This document shows, piece after piece, positions 8,472 to 15,858 of a DNA stretch of 37,356 bases; within the stretch, counting starts at the first letter, position 1, and every line of letters starts with the position of its first letter. The DNA comes from Magnetovibrio sp. (GTDB taxonomy: Bacteria; Pseudomonadota; Alphaproteobacteria; Rhodospirillales; Casp-alpha2). The stretch spans positions 1 to 37,356 of the forward strand of contig PBKU01000028.1 of assembly GCA_002722175.1 (NCBI GenBank), in the 5' to 3' direction. A program made the translations under genes and the position numbers. The notes under the pieces were generated by a model. The model saw only the letters and a program-made list of their open reading frames with translations. It had not been told where the DNA came from and ran no database searches.

Positions 8472-9377
8472 ATGACGAAGTGTTCTAGTTTATCTGATGT
8501 TGTTGATATCTTAACACCAGAATCCCAGTCATCGCCTATAGTGTTTTCGTCGCCTCATAGTGGGCGTTTTTACCCAAAGGATTTTATTGAAAAGACAAAT
8601 CTTTCGGCTCTTCAGATACGCCGATCAGAAGACGCGTTTATTGATAATATATTTGATGAAGCGGTCAGCTTTGGCTCGCCTCTGCTCAGTGCAAGATTTC
8701 CAAGAGCATATATTGACCCTAATCGGGAGCCATTTGAACTAGATCCAGGAATGTTTGATACAGTACTGCCGTCATATGTTAACTCTAACTCTCGTCGGAT
8801 TCGTTCGGGACTAGGAACTGTGGCTCGAATTGTTGCTGGGGGGTTGGAAATATACAAAAACCAGCTTCAATTCAGTGAGGTGAAGAAGCGTATTGAAAAA
8901 CACTATACACCATATCATAAAAAATTGGCAGAATTAGTGAACAATACAAAAAGACGATTTGGTGCATGCCTTCTTATTGACTGCCATTCAATGCCGTCTT
9001 CTGGTGGGGTTGGTGATACTGAATGTGGAAAAAATTGGGCTGATATTGTACTTGGCGATCGCTATGGGACATCATGTGCGCCACATATTACGGAATTGGC
9101 ATTTGCAACATTCCGTGAGCTAGGGTACCAGGTAAGCGTAAATAAGCCTTATGCCGGTGGTTATACAACTCATTATTACGGGAGGCCTAGAGAAGGATTG
9201 CATAGTCTTCAAATTGAAATTAACCGAGCTCTTTACATGGATGAAATTAACATTCGCCAATTACCATCATTTAATAATTTGAAATCGGACATTACTGAAT
9301 TTATTGCCTGTTTAACATCAATCACATCGAACGAATTAATTCCTTTGCCCATCTATGAAGCCGCCAATAGTCCGTAG
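8472..9377 (+). CDS. N-formylglutamate amidohydrolase family protein
   Basis: This is a predicted zinc hydrolase that splits N-formylglutamate (or a related N-formyl amino acid) to formate and the free amino acid. At 301 residues it matches the family. Conserved elements are FSSPHSGRFYP near residue 25, LLIDCHSMPSSGGVGD in the middle, YAGGYTTHYYGRP, and LQIEINRALYM near the C-terminus. The ATG at 8472 follows a GAAGAG-like ribosome binding site. It overlaps the next gene by 23 bp. No other hut genes are nearby, so a role in canonical histidine breakdown is not shown; it could equally feed glutamate recovery or detoxify formylated amino acids. Confidence 0.9.
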   Translation: MTKCSSLSDVVDILTPESQSSPIVFSSPHSGRFYPKDFIEKTNLSALQIRRSEDAFIDNIFDEAVSFGSPLLSARFPRAYIDPNREPFELDPGMFDTVLPSYVNSNSRRIRSGLGTVARIVAGGLEIYKNQLQFSEVKKRIEKHYTPYHKKLAELVNNTKRRFGACLLIDCHSMPSSGGVGDTECGKNWADIVLGDRYGTSCAPHITELAFATFRELGYQVSVNKPYAGGYTTHYYGRPREGLHSLQIEINRALYMDEINIRQLPSFNNLKSDITEFIACLTSITSNELIPLPIYEAANSP

Positions 9378-9858
9378 CGCTAAAATATCGGACCTTCAGC
9401 AAATTACCAATATCTACGCCCACTATGTGAAAGAGGGACGCGCTAGCTTTGAAGTGAATGCCCCAAACAGGGAGGAAATGCTGAGGCGGTACACAGCAAT
9501 AGTGGATGCTGGTTACCCGTTCCGTGTAGCAGTAGGGGAAGAGCGTGATGTTTTAGGTTTTGCCTATGCATCTTCTTATCGCGCAAGACCTGCATACAGA
9601 TTTACTGTCGAAGACTCAATTTATGTAAAAGCGAGCGAACTGCACCAGGGAATTGGCAAATTGCTGTTAACGGATTTGATAAAATCTTGTGAGAATCTAG
9701 GTTTTAAGCAAATGGTTGCTATCATAGGTAACGGTAAAGACAGTGCTTCCTTTCACTTACATAAAGCATTGGGGTTTAGGTATGTGGGTACTCTACATGC
9801 GGTGGGATTTAAATTTGGCGAATGGCTAGATAGTGTGATTTTGCAGCGCTCGTTATAG
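9355..9858 (+). CDS. GNAT family N-acetyltransferase, phosphinothricin/methionine sulfoximine acetyltransferase-like
   Basis: This is a 167-residue acetyl-CoA-dependent N-acetyltransferase. The N-terminal part (VRSAKISDLQQITNIYAHYV) and the internal segment FAYASSYRARPAYRFTVEDS are typical of the Pat/MnaT group. The acetyl-CoA loop is HQGIGKLLLTDLI, and HKALGFRYVGTLHAVGFKFG closes the fold. It overlaps the upstream amidohydrolase by 23 bp, so the two are co-translated. The actual substrate is unknown; an amino acid analogue is likely from the family. Confidence 0.9.
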   Translation: MKPPIVRSAKISDLQQITNIYAHYVKEGRASFEVNAPNREEMLRRYTAIVDAGYPFRVAVGEERDVLGFAYASSYRARPAYRFTVEDSIYVKASELHQGIGKLLLTDLIKSCENLGFKQMVAIIGNGKDSASFHLHKALGFRYVGTLHAVGFKFGEWLDSVILQRSL

Positions 9859-10024
9859 AGAGACGATTTCTATTAGATTAAGTTGTTGTTCATTGCGAAG
9901 CAGTACAGGTTTTTTGTAAATGTTATTCTTAAATTAATAAACCAAGCTGTAATTATTACTAGTTAACATTGATGAATACTTATTGTGTGTTTGAAAATTG
10001 AGATCCATTATTGGTACAATAAAA

Positions 10025-10954
10025 ATGCTAACCAAAATCTATCGTTATATACCTATTCTTTTTTTTGCAGCATGGTCTTGTTCGGCATTTTCAGCTGGAG
10101 AAGAGGATGAAAAGAACAGCTTGTCCCCATGGGATATGTGCGAAACAGCGATAGAAAAGTTAGAAATGGAAACTACTGTTCCTTCCTATTTGCTAAAACA
10201 TCTTTCCTTAGCTAAATCTGGTCGCTTTGATCAAGAAAATTTGGCTATAAAGCCCTGGCCGTGGACTGTTTCTATTAATGAATTTCAGTTGTTTTTTGAT
10301 ACCCGTGAAAAAGCTTTCCATGAAGCCAGAATGTTGGTTCAGGAGGGATGGAGTGATTTAAAGTTTGGGTGTCTGCAGATAAGAGTGGACAACCTCGACT
10401 TAGTGGCATCAAAACTTTCTATAATGTTCGATCCCGCAAACAATATAAGGTTGGGTGCAGATTATTTGACCCGTTTATATCAAAACGGACAGAATTGGCA
10501 AACAGCTTTGGATATATTTATTTCAAAAGGGATGTCAGTTTCTTTGAAGCCTAATTGTACTATAGATTGTTTTAGCGATGGTGGGATAGGGGGAGCGGAA
10601 AAAATCTCGCAGTATAAGGTTAGGACAATTGATTACAATCGAACCGCTTTTCTCAATAAAGCGCTCAAGGACAAAAAGCAGGCTAACCGACAAAATCTAG
10701 GTGAAGAAAATAAACTTCGAAGACGCAAAATTCAGCTCAGCGCCTGGCGATCAAATCGTGCTCGTCCTGAAGCACTGGCTCAACTGCTCGCTATTAGGAT
10801 TGCTGAAAATGCTAAGCGAGAAGAACAAAAAATTAGCAAACTTAGTAATAAGGCAAAGAAAAAAACATTTTCTGAAAAACGAAAAAAACAATTATCGGAT
10901 TGGCGGAAAAAAATTAAATCACAGGCACAAAAGATCAGATTGCAACCATACTAA
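10025..10954 (+). CDS. Secreted SLT-domain-like protein with altered catalytic position (lytic transglycosylase homologue)
   Basis: This is a 309-residue exported protein. A signal peptide is clear (MLTKIYRYIPILFFAAW..., likely cleaved after SAFSA at residue 24). Residues 50-170 follow the order of the SLT lytic transglycosylase domain: VPSYLLKHLSLAKSGR, KPWPWTVSINEF, FGCLQIRVDNL and MFDPANNIRLGADYLTRL. In the family the second-helix motif is usually ESGR with the catalytic Glu; here residue 64 is Lys (AAA codon at 10214-10216). From about residue 220 the protein is very rich in Lys, Arg and Gln, with a helical or coiled look. I chose ATG 10025; a TTG at 9998 would spoil the signal peptide. 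It probably binds peptidoglycan without cleaving it, but this is inference. Confidence 0.75.
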   Translation: MLTKIYRYIPILFFAAWSCSAFSAGEEDEKNSLSPWDMCETAIEKLEMETTVPSYLLKHLSLAKSGRFDQENLAIKPWPWTVSINEFQLFFDTREKAFHEARMLVQEGWSDLKFGCLQIRVDNLDLVASKLSIMFDPANNIRLGADYLTRLYQNGQNWQTALDIFISKGMSVSLKPNCTIDCFSDGGIGGAEKISQYKVRTIDYNRTAFLNKALKDKKQANRQNLGEENKLRRRKIQLSAWRSNRARPEALAQLLAIRIAENAKREEQKISKLSNKAKKKTFSEKRKKQLSDWRKKIKSQAQKIRLQPY

Positions 10955-10977
10955 AAACTTGAAGCCAAGGTGGTCAA

Positions 10978-12189
10978 CTATTTTGCCGGTGTAGCATCTA
11001 CAATGGCATGAGGTGTGGGTTGTCTGGGGAGTAGAATAGCCGCTAGAAATAGAATCAAGCCAGCCCCCGATAAGACAAGCAAAATCCCATGAAAACTGCC
11101 ACCAGTTTCAAGTATATATCGTGCTATCAGTAGAGCAAGTGATCCTACTACCAAGTTCAGCATTACTTTAATTGACAGTACCTTTGCCCGCCAAACATCG
11201 GGAACATAGCGTGAAAGCAATGTATCAGTTATAGGAATTTGGCCGAAGACAAAAGACATAGTCAGTAGTGTCATAAAAAATAAGGCTAAATTTGATTGTG
11301 TCGCCATCATTATTAAGAACAAAGGTTGGGCAGCAGCCAGAAAAAGCAGAACGGGCTTGACTGGATGGCGATCAATTATGCGGCCGACAGCGAGTTGCGA
11401 AAAAGCGGCAGTAGCATAAACTATAGCAGCCAATGCTCCAGTTGCGGCAACATCAATGGAGACTTCTGGCAAATGAATTTCAAACATTCTTGGGACAATA
11501 AAAGTCATAGCACCAAAAATGAATCCTCCAGCCCCTGTTACCAGTGCTAAGGCTGAGAGCGCGCGCTTCCAACCTGGTGCAAATCTTACCATCGCTTTTT
11601 CTTCGCGTGTCGCCATAGGAGGCACTGCATTGCCAGAAATTACAAAAAGGAGAAAGCCGATGCCAATAACAATTGCAATTATCCCTGGTATCATGAAGGT
11701 CATACGCCAGCTAAAGTCGGCAAGTATGAGGCCTGTAATTAAGGGGGCCGCTGCAACACCCATGTTGCCCCAAACACCGTTTGCGCCTAATCGCCAACCA
11801 ATATTTCCCCCCCCCTCAACTACCATGGCAATACCAACTGGATGATAGATTGCAGCAAAAACTCCAAGAATCGCAAGACCTATTGCAATTTGGATAGGAT
11901 TTTCCGCAAAACTCGTGCAAATGGATGCGAGTCCAATTCCAATAAAGAATACTATTATCATTCCGTTGCGGCCCCATTTATCAGCCATATAAGCTGCAAT
12001 TGGTGCACATGCGCCGAATAATATCAATGAAGGTATTCCATAAGGTATCATAGCAGCATATGCGCCATCTTCGCCCAATCCAAATGCGAGACCGGCACTG
12101 AACGCCGCTTTTGCAAAGATCAGCATAAACATATGATCAATAAAATGACCTATATTCAGGAATAAATATCGCAGGTATTGAAAATCCAA
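10978..12189 (-). CDS. MFS transporter
   Basis: The 403-residue protein is highly hydrophobic, with about twelve membrane segments. It has the MFS loop signature as APIAAYMADKWGRNG between helices 2 and 3 and a second-half counterpart VGRIIDRHPVKPV. The start is probably TTG at 12189, with AAAGG about 9 nt upstream; the first in-frame ATG would remove part of the first helix. It converges on the SLT-like gene with only 23 bp between stop codons, and lies downstream of an acyl-CoA dehydrogenase on the same strand. The substrate cannot be told from sequence. Confidence 0.9.
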   Translation of the reverse strand: MDFQYLRYLFLNIGHFIDHMFMLIFAKAAFSAGLAFGLGEDGAYAAMIPYGIPSLILFGACAPIAAYMADKWGRNGMIIVFFIGIGLASICTSFAENPIQIAIGLAILGVFAAIYHPVGIAMVVEGGGNIGWRLGANGVWGNMGVAAAPLITGLILADFSWRMTFMIPGIIAIVIGIGFLLFVISGNAVPPMATREEKAMVRFAPGWKRALSALALVTGAGGFIFGAMTFIVPRMFEIHLPEVSIDVAATGALAAIVYATAAFSQLAVGRIIDRHPVKPVLLFLAAAQPLFLIMMATQSNLALFFMTLLTMSFVFGQIPITDTLLSRYVPDVWRAKVLSIKVMLNLVVGSLALLIARYILETGGSFHGILLVLSGAGLILFLAAILLPRQPTPHAIVDATPAK

Positions 12190-12346
12190 GTTGTAAAACC
12201 TTTAGCGAAAACAAGACCCAATTTTAAGCTAAACTATCGCATTGTTACTGTTCTAGTGGCAAGGCCTCTGCTATTTGCACAATAAAACACGATGGTACTT
12301 ATAGTAGCGCACAATACCAGTGTTCCACCGTTGTGTAATTCCTTTT

Positions 12347-13498
12347 TTAGAAAGATCTTGGTAACCCAAGTACATGTTCTGCAATATATGAAAGAATAAG
12401 ATTAGAAGAAATTGGTGCCGTTCGAAATAAACGGGTTTCGCGAAATTTTCTCTCGATGTCATATTCTTCAGCAAACCCAAATCCGCCGAATGTTTGCATG
12501 CAAGTGTCTCCAGCTCGCCAGGAAGCTTCAGACGCTAGATATTTTGCAATGTTCGCTTCCTTTCCACAGCTTTCTTGATTATCAAACAACCGGGCTGCTT
12601 TCTGGACCATTAATTGGGCTGCACACATTTCAGCATAGTTTTCAGCAATTGGAAATTGCACGCCTTGGTTTTTTCCTATTGGTCGGTCGAAAACCACGCG
12701 ATCTTTTGCATAACCTACAGCTTTATCTATAAACCACCGCGCATCGCCAATTGCTTCATGGGCAAGTAGGATTCGTTCAGCATTCATCCCATCAAGAATA
12801 TATCGAAAACCTTCACCTTCTTTCCCAATGAGACCTGAAGTTGGAACAAGCATATTTTCGAAAAACACCTCGCAAGCGGAGTGATTAATCATTGCACGTA
12901 ATGGTTTTATTTCTAGACCTTGGTTTTGAAGGTCTCGGATATCCACAAGAAACACACTGATACCATCATGCGGTTTTTTCCCGGACTCGCGGGGCTTTGT
13001 GCGGGCTAATAACAAGAGTAAGTCCGAATATTCAATCCTAGATGTCCATACTTTCTGGCCGTTAATAATATACCCGTCAGCTCGGCGCGTAGCTGTTGTC
13101 CTGATACGGCTCGTATCTGTTCCGCTAGTCGGTTCTGTCACCCCAAATGCTTGTAGACGTAATTCGCCCGAAGCAATTTTAGGCAAATATGTTTCTTTTT
13201 GTTGATTATTGCCATGTCTCAAAATAGTTCCCATTGTATACATCTGCGCATGGCACGCACCACCATTACAACCAGAGGCATGAATTTCCTCTAAAATTGC
13301 CCCTGCTTCCTGTACTCCTAGTCCACTGCCACCAAATTCTGTAGGAATTAAGGCGGATAAGAAACCAGAGTTGGTCAGCGCATCAACAAAGTCGGTTGGG
13401 TAGGACCGTTCGCGATCAAGGTTACGCCAGTATTCTCCTGGGAAACCAGCGCAAAGTTTCCTTACTGCTTCGCGGATATCATGAAAAGATTCGGACAT
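12347..13498 (-). CDS. Acyl-CoA dehydrogenase family protein
   Basis: This 383-residue flavoenzyme of the acyl-CoA dehydrogenase family oxidises an acyl-CoA to the 2-enoyl-CoA with electron transfer to ETF. It has all three regions: the N-terminal helical domain with LIPTEFGGSGLGVQEAG, the central beta domain with FGVTEPTSGTDTSRI and INGQKVWTS, and the C-terminal helical domain with QTFGGFGFAEEYDIERKFRE. The acidic pair near residues 344-345 is the likely site of the catalytic base. No CoA ligase or hydratase lies next to it, so the acyl chain is not known. It sits between dgcA and the MFS transporter. Confidence 0.92.
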   Translation of the reverse strand: MSESFHDIREAVRKLCAGFPGEYWRNLDRERSYPTDFVDALTNSGFLSALIPTEFGGSGLGVQEAGAILEEIHASGCNGGACHAQMYTMGTILRHGNNQQKETYLPKIASGELRLQAFGVTEPTSGTDTSRIRTTATRRADGYIINGQKVWTSRIEYSDLLLLLARTKPRESGKKPHDGISVFLVDIRDLQNQGLEIKPLRAMINHSACEVFFENMLVPTSGLIGKEGEGFRYILDGMNAERILLAHEAIGDARWFIDKAVGYAKDRVVFDRPIGKNQGVQFPIAENYAEMCAAQLMVQKAARLFDNQESCGKEANIAKYLASEASWRAGDTCMQTFGGFGFAEEYDIERKFRETRLFRTAPISSNLILSYIAEHVLGLPRSF

Positions 13499-13701
13499 AT
13501 TACTAGTTTAAAGCCAGTTTAACTTAAAGTTATTTTTGAAACCAAGGACAATCAACTTATTTTGTACCGTAATAATAGTGCTTTTTTCTATAACAAATTA
13601 CAATCTGATCTGTTTTCATTCAAAAAATAGTCTTTCTAATGAAAGAATTACCAAAGTGGATTGTAGCGCGGACAATAAATCATGTTTTCCTCGTAAAAAT
13701 G

Positions 13702-14685
13702 TTATCCCCAAATTTCTCGACCTGCCGGAAAGATTTCATATTCATCAAACCTTAGTCCTGGGTTTCGATCGTTTTTCAAAAAAAGGGGGCCATCTAAATC
13801 TACAATTGAAGCTCCCTGCGCAATTAGCATGGCTGGTGCCATTGCAAGTGACGTGCTGGTCATGCAACCCACCATGATTGTTAAACCCATAGCCTCTGCC
13901 TCTTTCTTCATAGCCAGGGCTTCCGTTAACCCTCCTGTTTTGTCAAGTTTTATATTAATCATGGAATACTTACCAATGAGACTTTTCAAGTCAGCGCGGT
14001 AATGGCAAGATTCGTCAGCACAAATTGTCATACGAGTGTTAACAGCTAATAGCCTTTCGTCGTTGCCTGAAAAAAGCGGTTGTTCTACCATCTCAACGCC
14101 CAACGTTTCACTATCTTTAAGGTATGTATCCAATAAATCGGGCGCCCAACCTTCATTCGGATCTATAATAAGCCTTGCGTTTGGCGCGTTTGAGCGAACA
14201 GCAGTTAACCGCTCAAGAACTCTTTCTGAATCTAGTTTTACCTTAATCAATGGACTCCCAGATAATTCATTGGCTCGACGGCCCATTGCATCAGGTGTGT
14301 CTATGCCGATAGTCACGGCAGTCAACACCTTCTTGGGGGGGGGCAACCCAGCTAGCTCCCAAACAGGTCTCTTCTTGAGCTTTGCTTCTAAATCCCAAAG
14401 AGCGCAGTCGAGGGCATTTCGTGCTGCGCCTGGGCTAATAATAGCCTGTAATTCAGCTCTAGATAATCCAGCCTCAATAACTTCGGTTAGATCCGCTATT
14501 TGCTTTGCAACACTTTTAATATTTTCGTTATAACGGGGGTACGGAACACACTCAGCTCGGCCTTTCATGCCATCCTGCTCAAGCTCTACAAGGATAACAT
14601 CTGCTGTTGTTTTTGTACCGCGCGAAATAGTAAACGGACGGAGGAAGGGCCAACTTTCCTTTACTATCTTGAGAGACCTTTTCAA
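13702..14685 (-). CDS. dgcA: Enolase-superfamily dipeptide epimerase / N-acetyl-D-glutamate racemase DgcA
   Basis: This 327-residue muconate-lactonizing subgroup enzyme has the L-Ala-D/L-Glu epimerase active-site set: Lys148 and Lys150 in PLIKVKLD, metal ligands Asp175 (IIDPNEGW), Glu201 (MVEQPL) and Asp224 (CADES), and Lys246 (INIKLDKTGG). The start appears to be TTG at 14685, after an in-frame TAG and an AGGA-like site. It follows dgcN by 47 bp on the same strand. From published work as I recall it, this pair degrades D-glutamate in marine Proteobacteria: DgcN N-acetylates it and DgcA racemises N-acetyl-D-glutamate. A murein-dipeptide epimerase role remains possible. Confidence 0.85.
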   Translation of the reverse strand: MKRSLKIVKESWPFLRPFTISRGTKTTADVILVELEQDGMKGRAECVPYPRYNENIKSVAKQIADLTEVIEAGLSRAELQAIISPGAARNALDCALWDLEAKLKKRPVWELAGLPPPKKVLTAVTIGIDTPDAMGRRANELSGSPLIKVKLDSERVLERLTAVRSNAPNARLIIDPNEGWAPDLLDTYLKDSETLGVEMVEQPLFSGNDERLLAVNTRMTICADESCHYRADLKSLIGKYSMINIKLDKTGGLTEALAMKKEAEAMGLTIMVGCMTSTSLAMAPAMLIAQGASIVDLDGPLFLKNDRNPGLRFDEYEIFPAGREIWG

Positions 14686-14732
14686 TGTGGTGGGTATCCT
14701 GAACTATCATTTTGAATAGGAGATAGATTTAG

Positions 14733-15740
14733 CTAAACTTCTAAAGCGTCGACGATTGATGATATGTCTGTTCTTACTGGGTCACAAACTGGTAACCCGC
14801 AGTCATCCTTTGCAGTCTCTATAACTCTTTCTGCTTCTTCATTTGATAAAGACTTGGTGTTTAGCGAAATTCCAATTACTTTTGCCTTCGGGTTCACAAT
14901 TCTTGCAGCCCATTCGTTTGCGGAAATACATTCTTTAAGATCTGGGGGTGCACGGCCAACAAGTCCGCGCATTTGCGAGCGAGCGACATCATGACATAAC
15001 ACGAGTGCATCAGGTTGTGAGCCATGGATAAGCCCTAACGTTACCCCGGCATAAGATGTATGGAAGAGTGAACCTTGTCCCTCAATAATATGCCAATGGT
15101 CAGGTGCAGCCTCAGGGCTGAGCCATTCTGCTGCTCCTGATACAAAATCAGAAATGACAGCGTCAACCGATACACCGTCCCCTGCAATGAAAATCCCAGT
15201 TTGCCCAGTAGCCACGAATCTAGCATTGAGTTTCCTTGCAAGCATTTCACGTTCTATAGCTAAAGATGTAAACATCTTTCCAACTGAGACGTCTGTGCCA
15301 ACTGTCAGAAGACGCTTGCCCGATCGTTTAATACCATTGGCGACGTTAAACTCACGGGTCGGGTGCCGTGCGTCTATTAATTTGCAACTATTTTTTTCTG
15401 CAGCATCAGCAATAACACGAATATCAACGAGTCGTTGGTGCAAGCCAGCGGCTATATGTAATCCGGAATCTAAAGCTTCTAATATAGAACCTATCCATGT
15501 CTCGGGGATCACACCTCCTCTATTAGCGACACCTATAACCATAGTCTTGCATCCTGATTTTGCCGCATTTTTTATAGTAAGATCCGGTAGACCTAAATCC
15601 GCAGCGCACCCATCCAATCTAGTTTGGCCTAGACACCAGTCAGGTCGCCAATAATGCACGCCTATCGCAACTTTTGCAGCCAGTTCATCTGGTGCATCAC
15701 CTAAAAACATCAAATAAGGGTGTTCAATTAACATGCTCAT
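14733..15740 (-). CDS. dgcN: DUF1611 protein, D-glutamate N-acetyltransferase DgcN
   Basis: This 335-residue DUF1611-family protein has a Rossmann-like N-terminal part (residues 1-140, with TMVIGVANRGG) and a P-loop NTPase-like part starting at GTDVSVGKM (148-156), followed by ATGQTGIFIAGDGV and HWHIIEGQGSLFHTSYAGVT. I chose ATG 15740 because AAGGGAAG lies about 5 nt upstream; an upstream in-frame start at 15770 lacks a good site. The pairing with the epimerase gene dgcA downstream is the main reason for the DgcN name. The enzymatic assignment comes from family knowledge and not from residues I can point to here. Confidence 0.83.
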   Translation of the reverse strand: MSMLIEHPYLMFLGDAPDELAAKVAIGVHYWRPDWCLGQTRLDGCAADLGLPDLTIKNAAKSGCKTMVIGVANRGGVIPETWIGSILEALDSGLHIAAGLHQRLVDIRVIADAAEKNSCKLIDARHPTREFNVANGIKRSGKRLLTVGTDVSVGKMFTSLAIEREMLARKLNARFVATGQTGIFIAGDGVSVDAVISDFVSGAAEWLSPEAAPDHWHIIEGQGSLFHTSYAGVTLGLIHGSQPDALVLCHDVARSQMRGLVGRAPPDLKECISANEWAARIVNPKAKVIGISLNTKSLSNEEAERVIETAKDDCGLPVCDPVRTDISSIVDALEV

Positions 15741-15858
15741 ATTTCTTCCCTTATCAATTATCAACGTCACATGCGAATTGCTAGCCGATTAATTTACTTT
15801 TCTTAATATAAAAAGACAACAACTGGTGCAAAGCCTTTTAGCTGTTCAGAGAAGTAGA

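Noticed and set aside
14036-14533. Open frame of 165 residues antisense to dgcA
   Set aside because: The minus-strand frame carries all active-site motifs of the enolase superfamily; the plus-strand frame is compositional.
15154-15654. Long open frame of 166 residues antisense to dgcN
   Set aside because: It is an antisense shadow of a well-supported conserved gene and has no recognisable domain or ribosome binding site.
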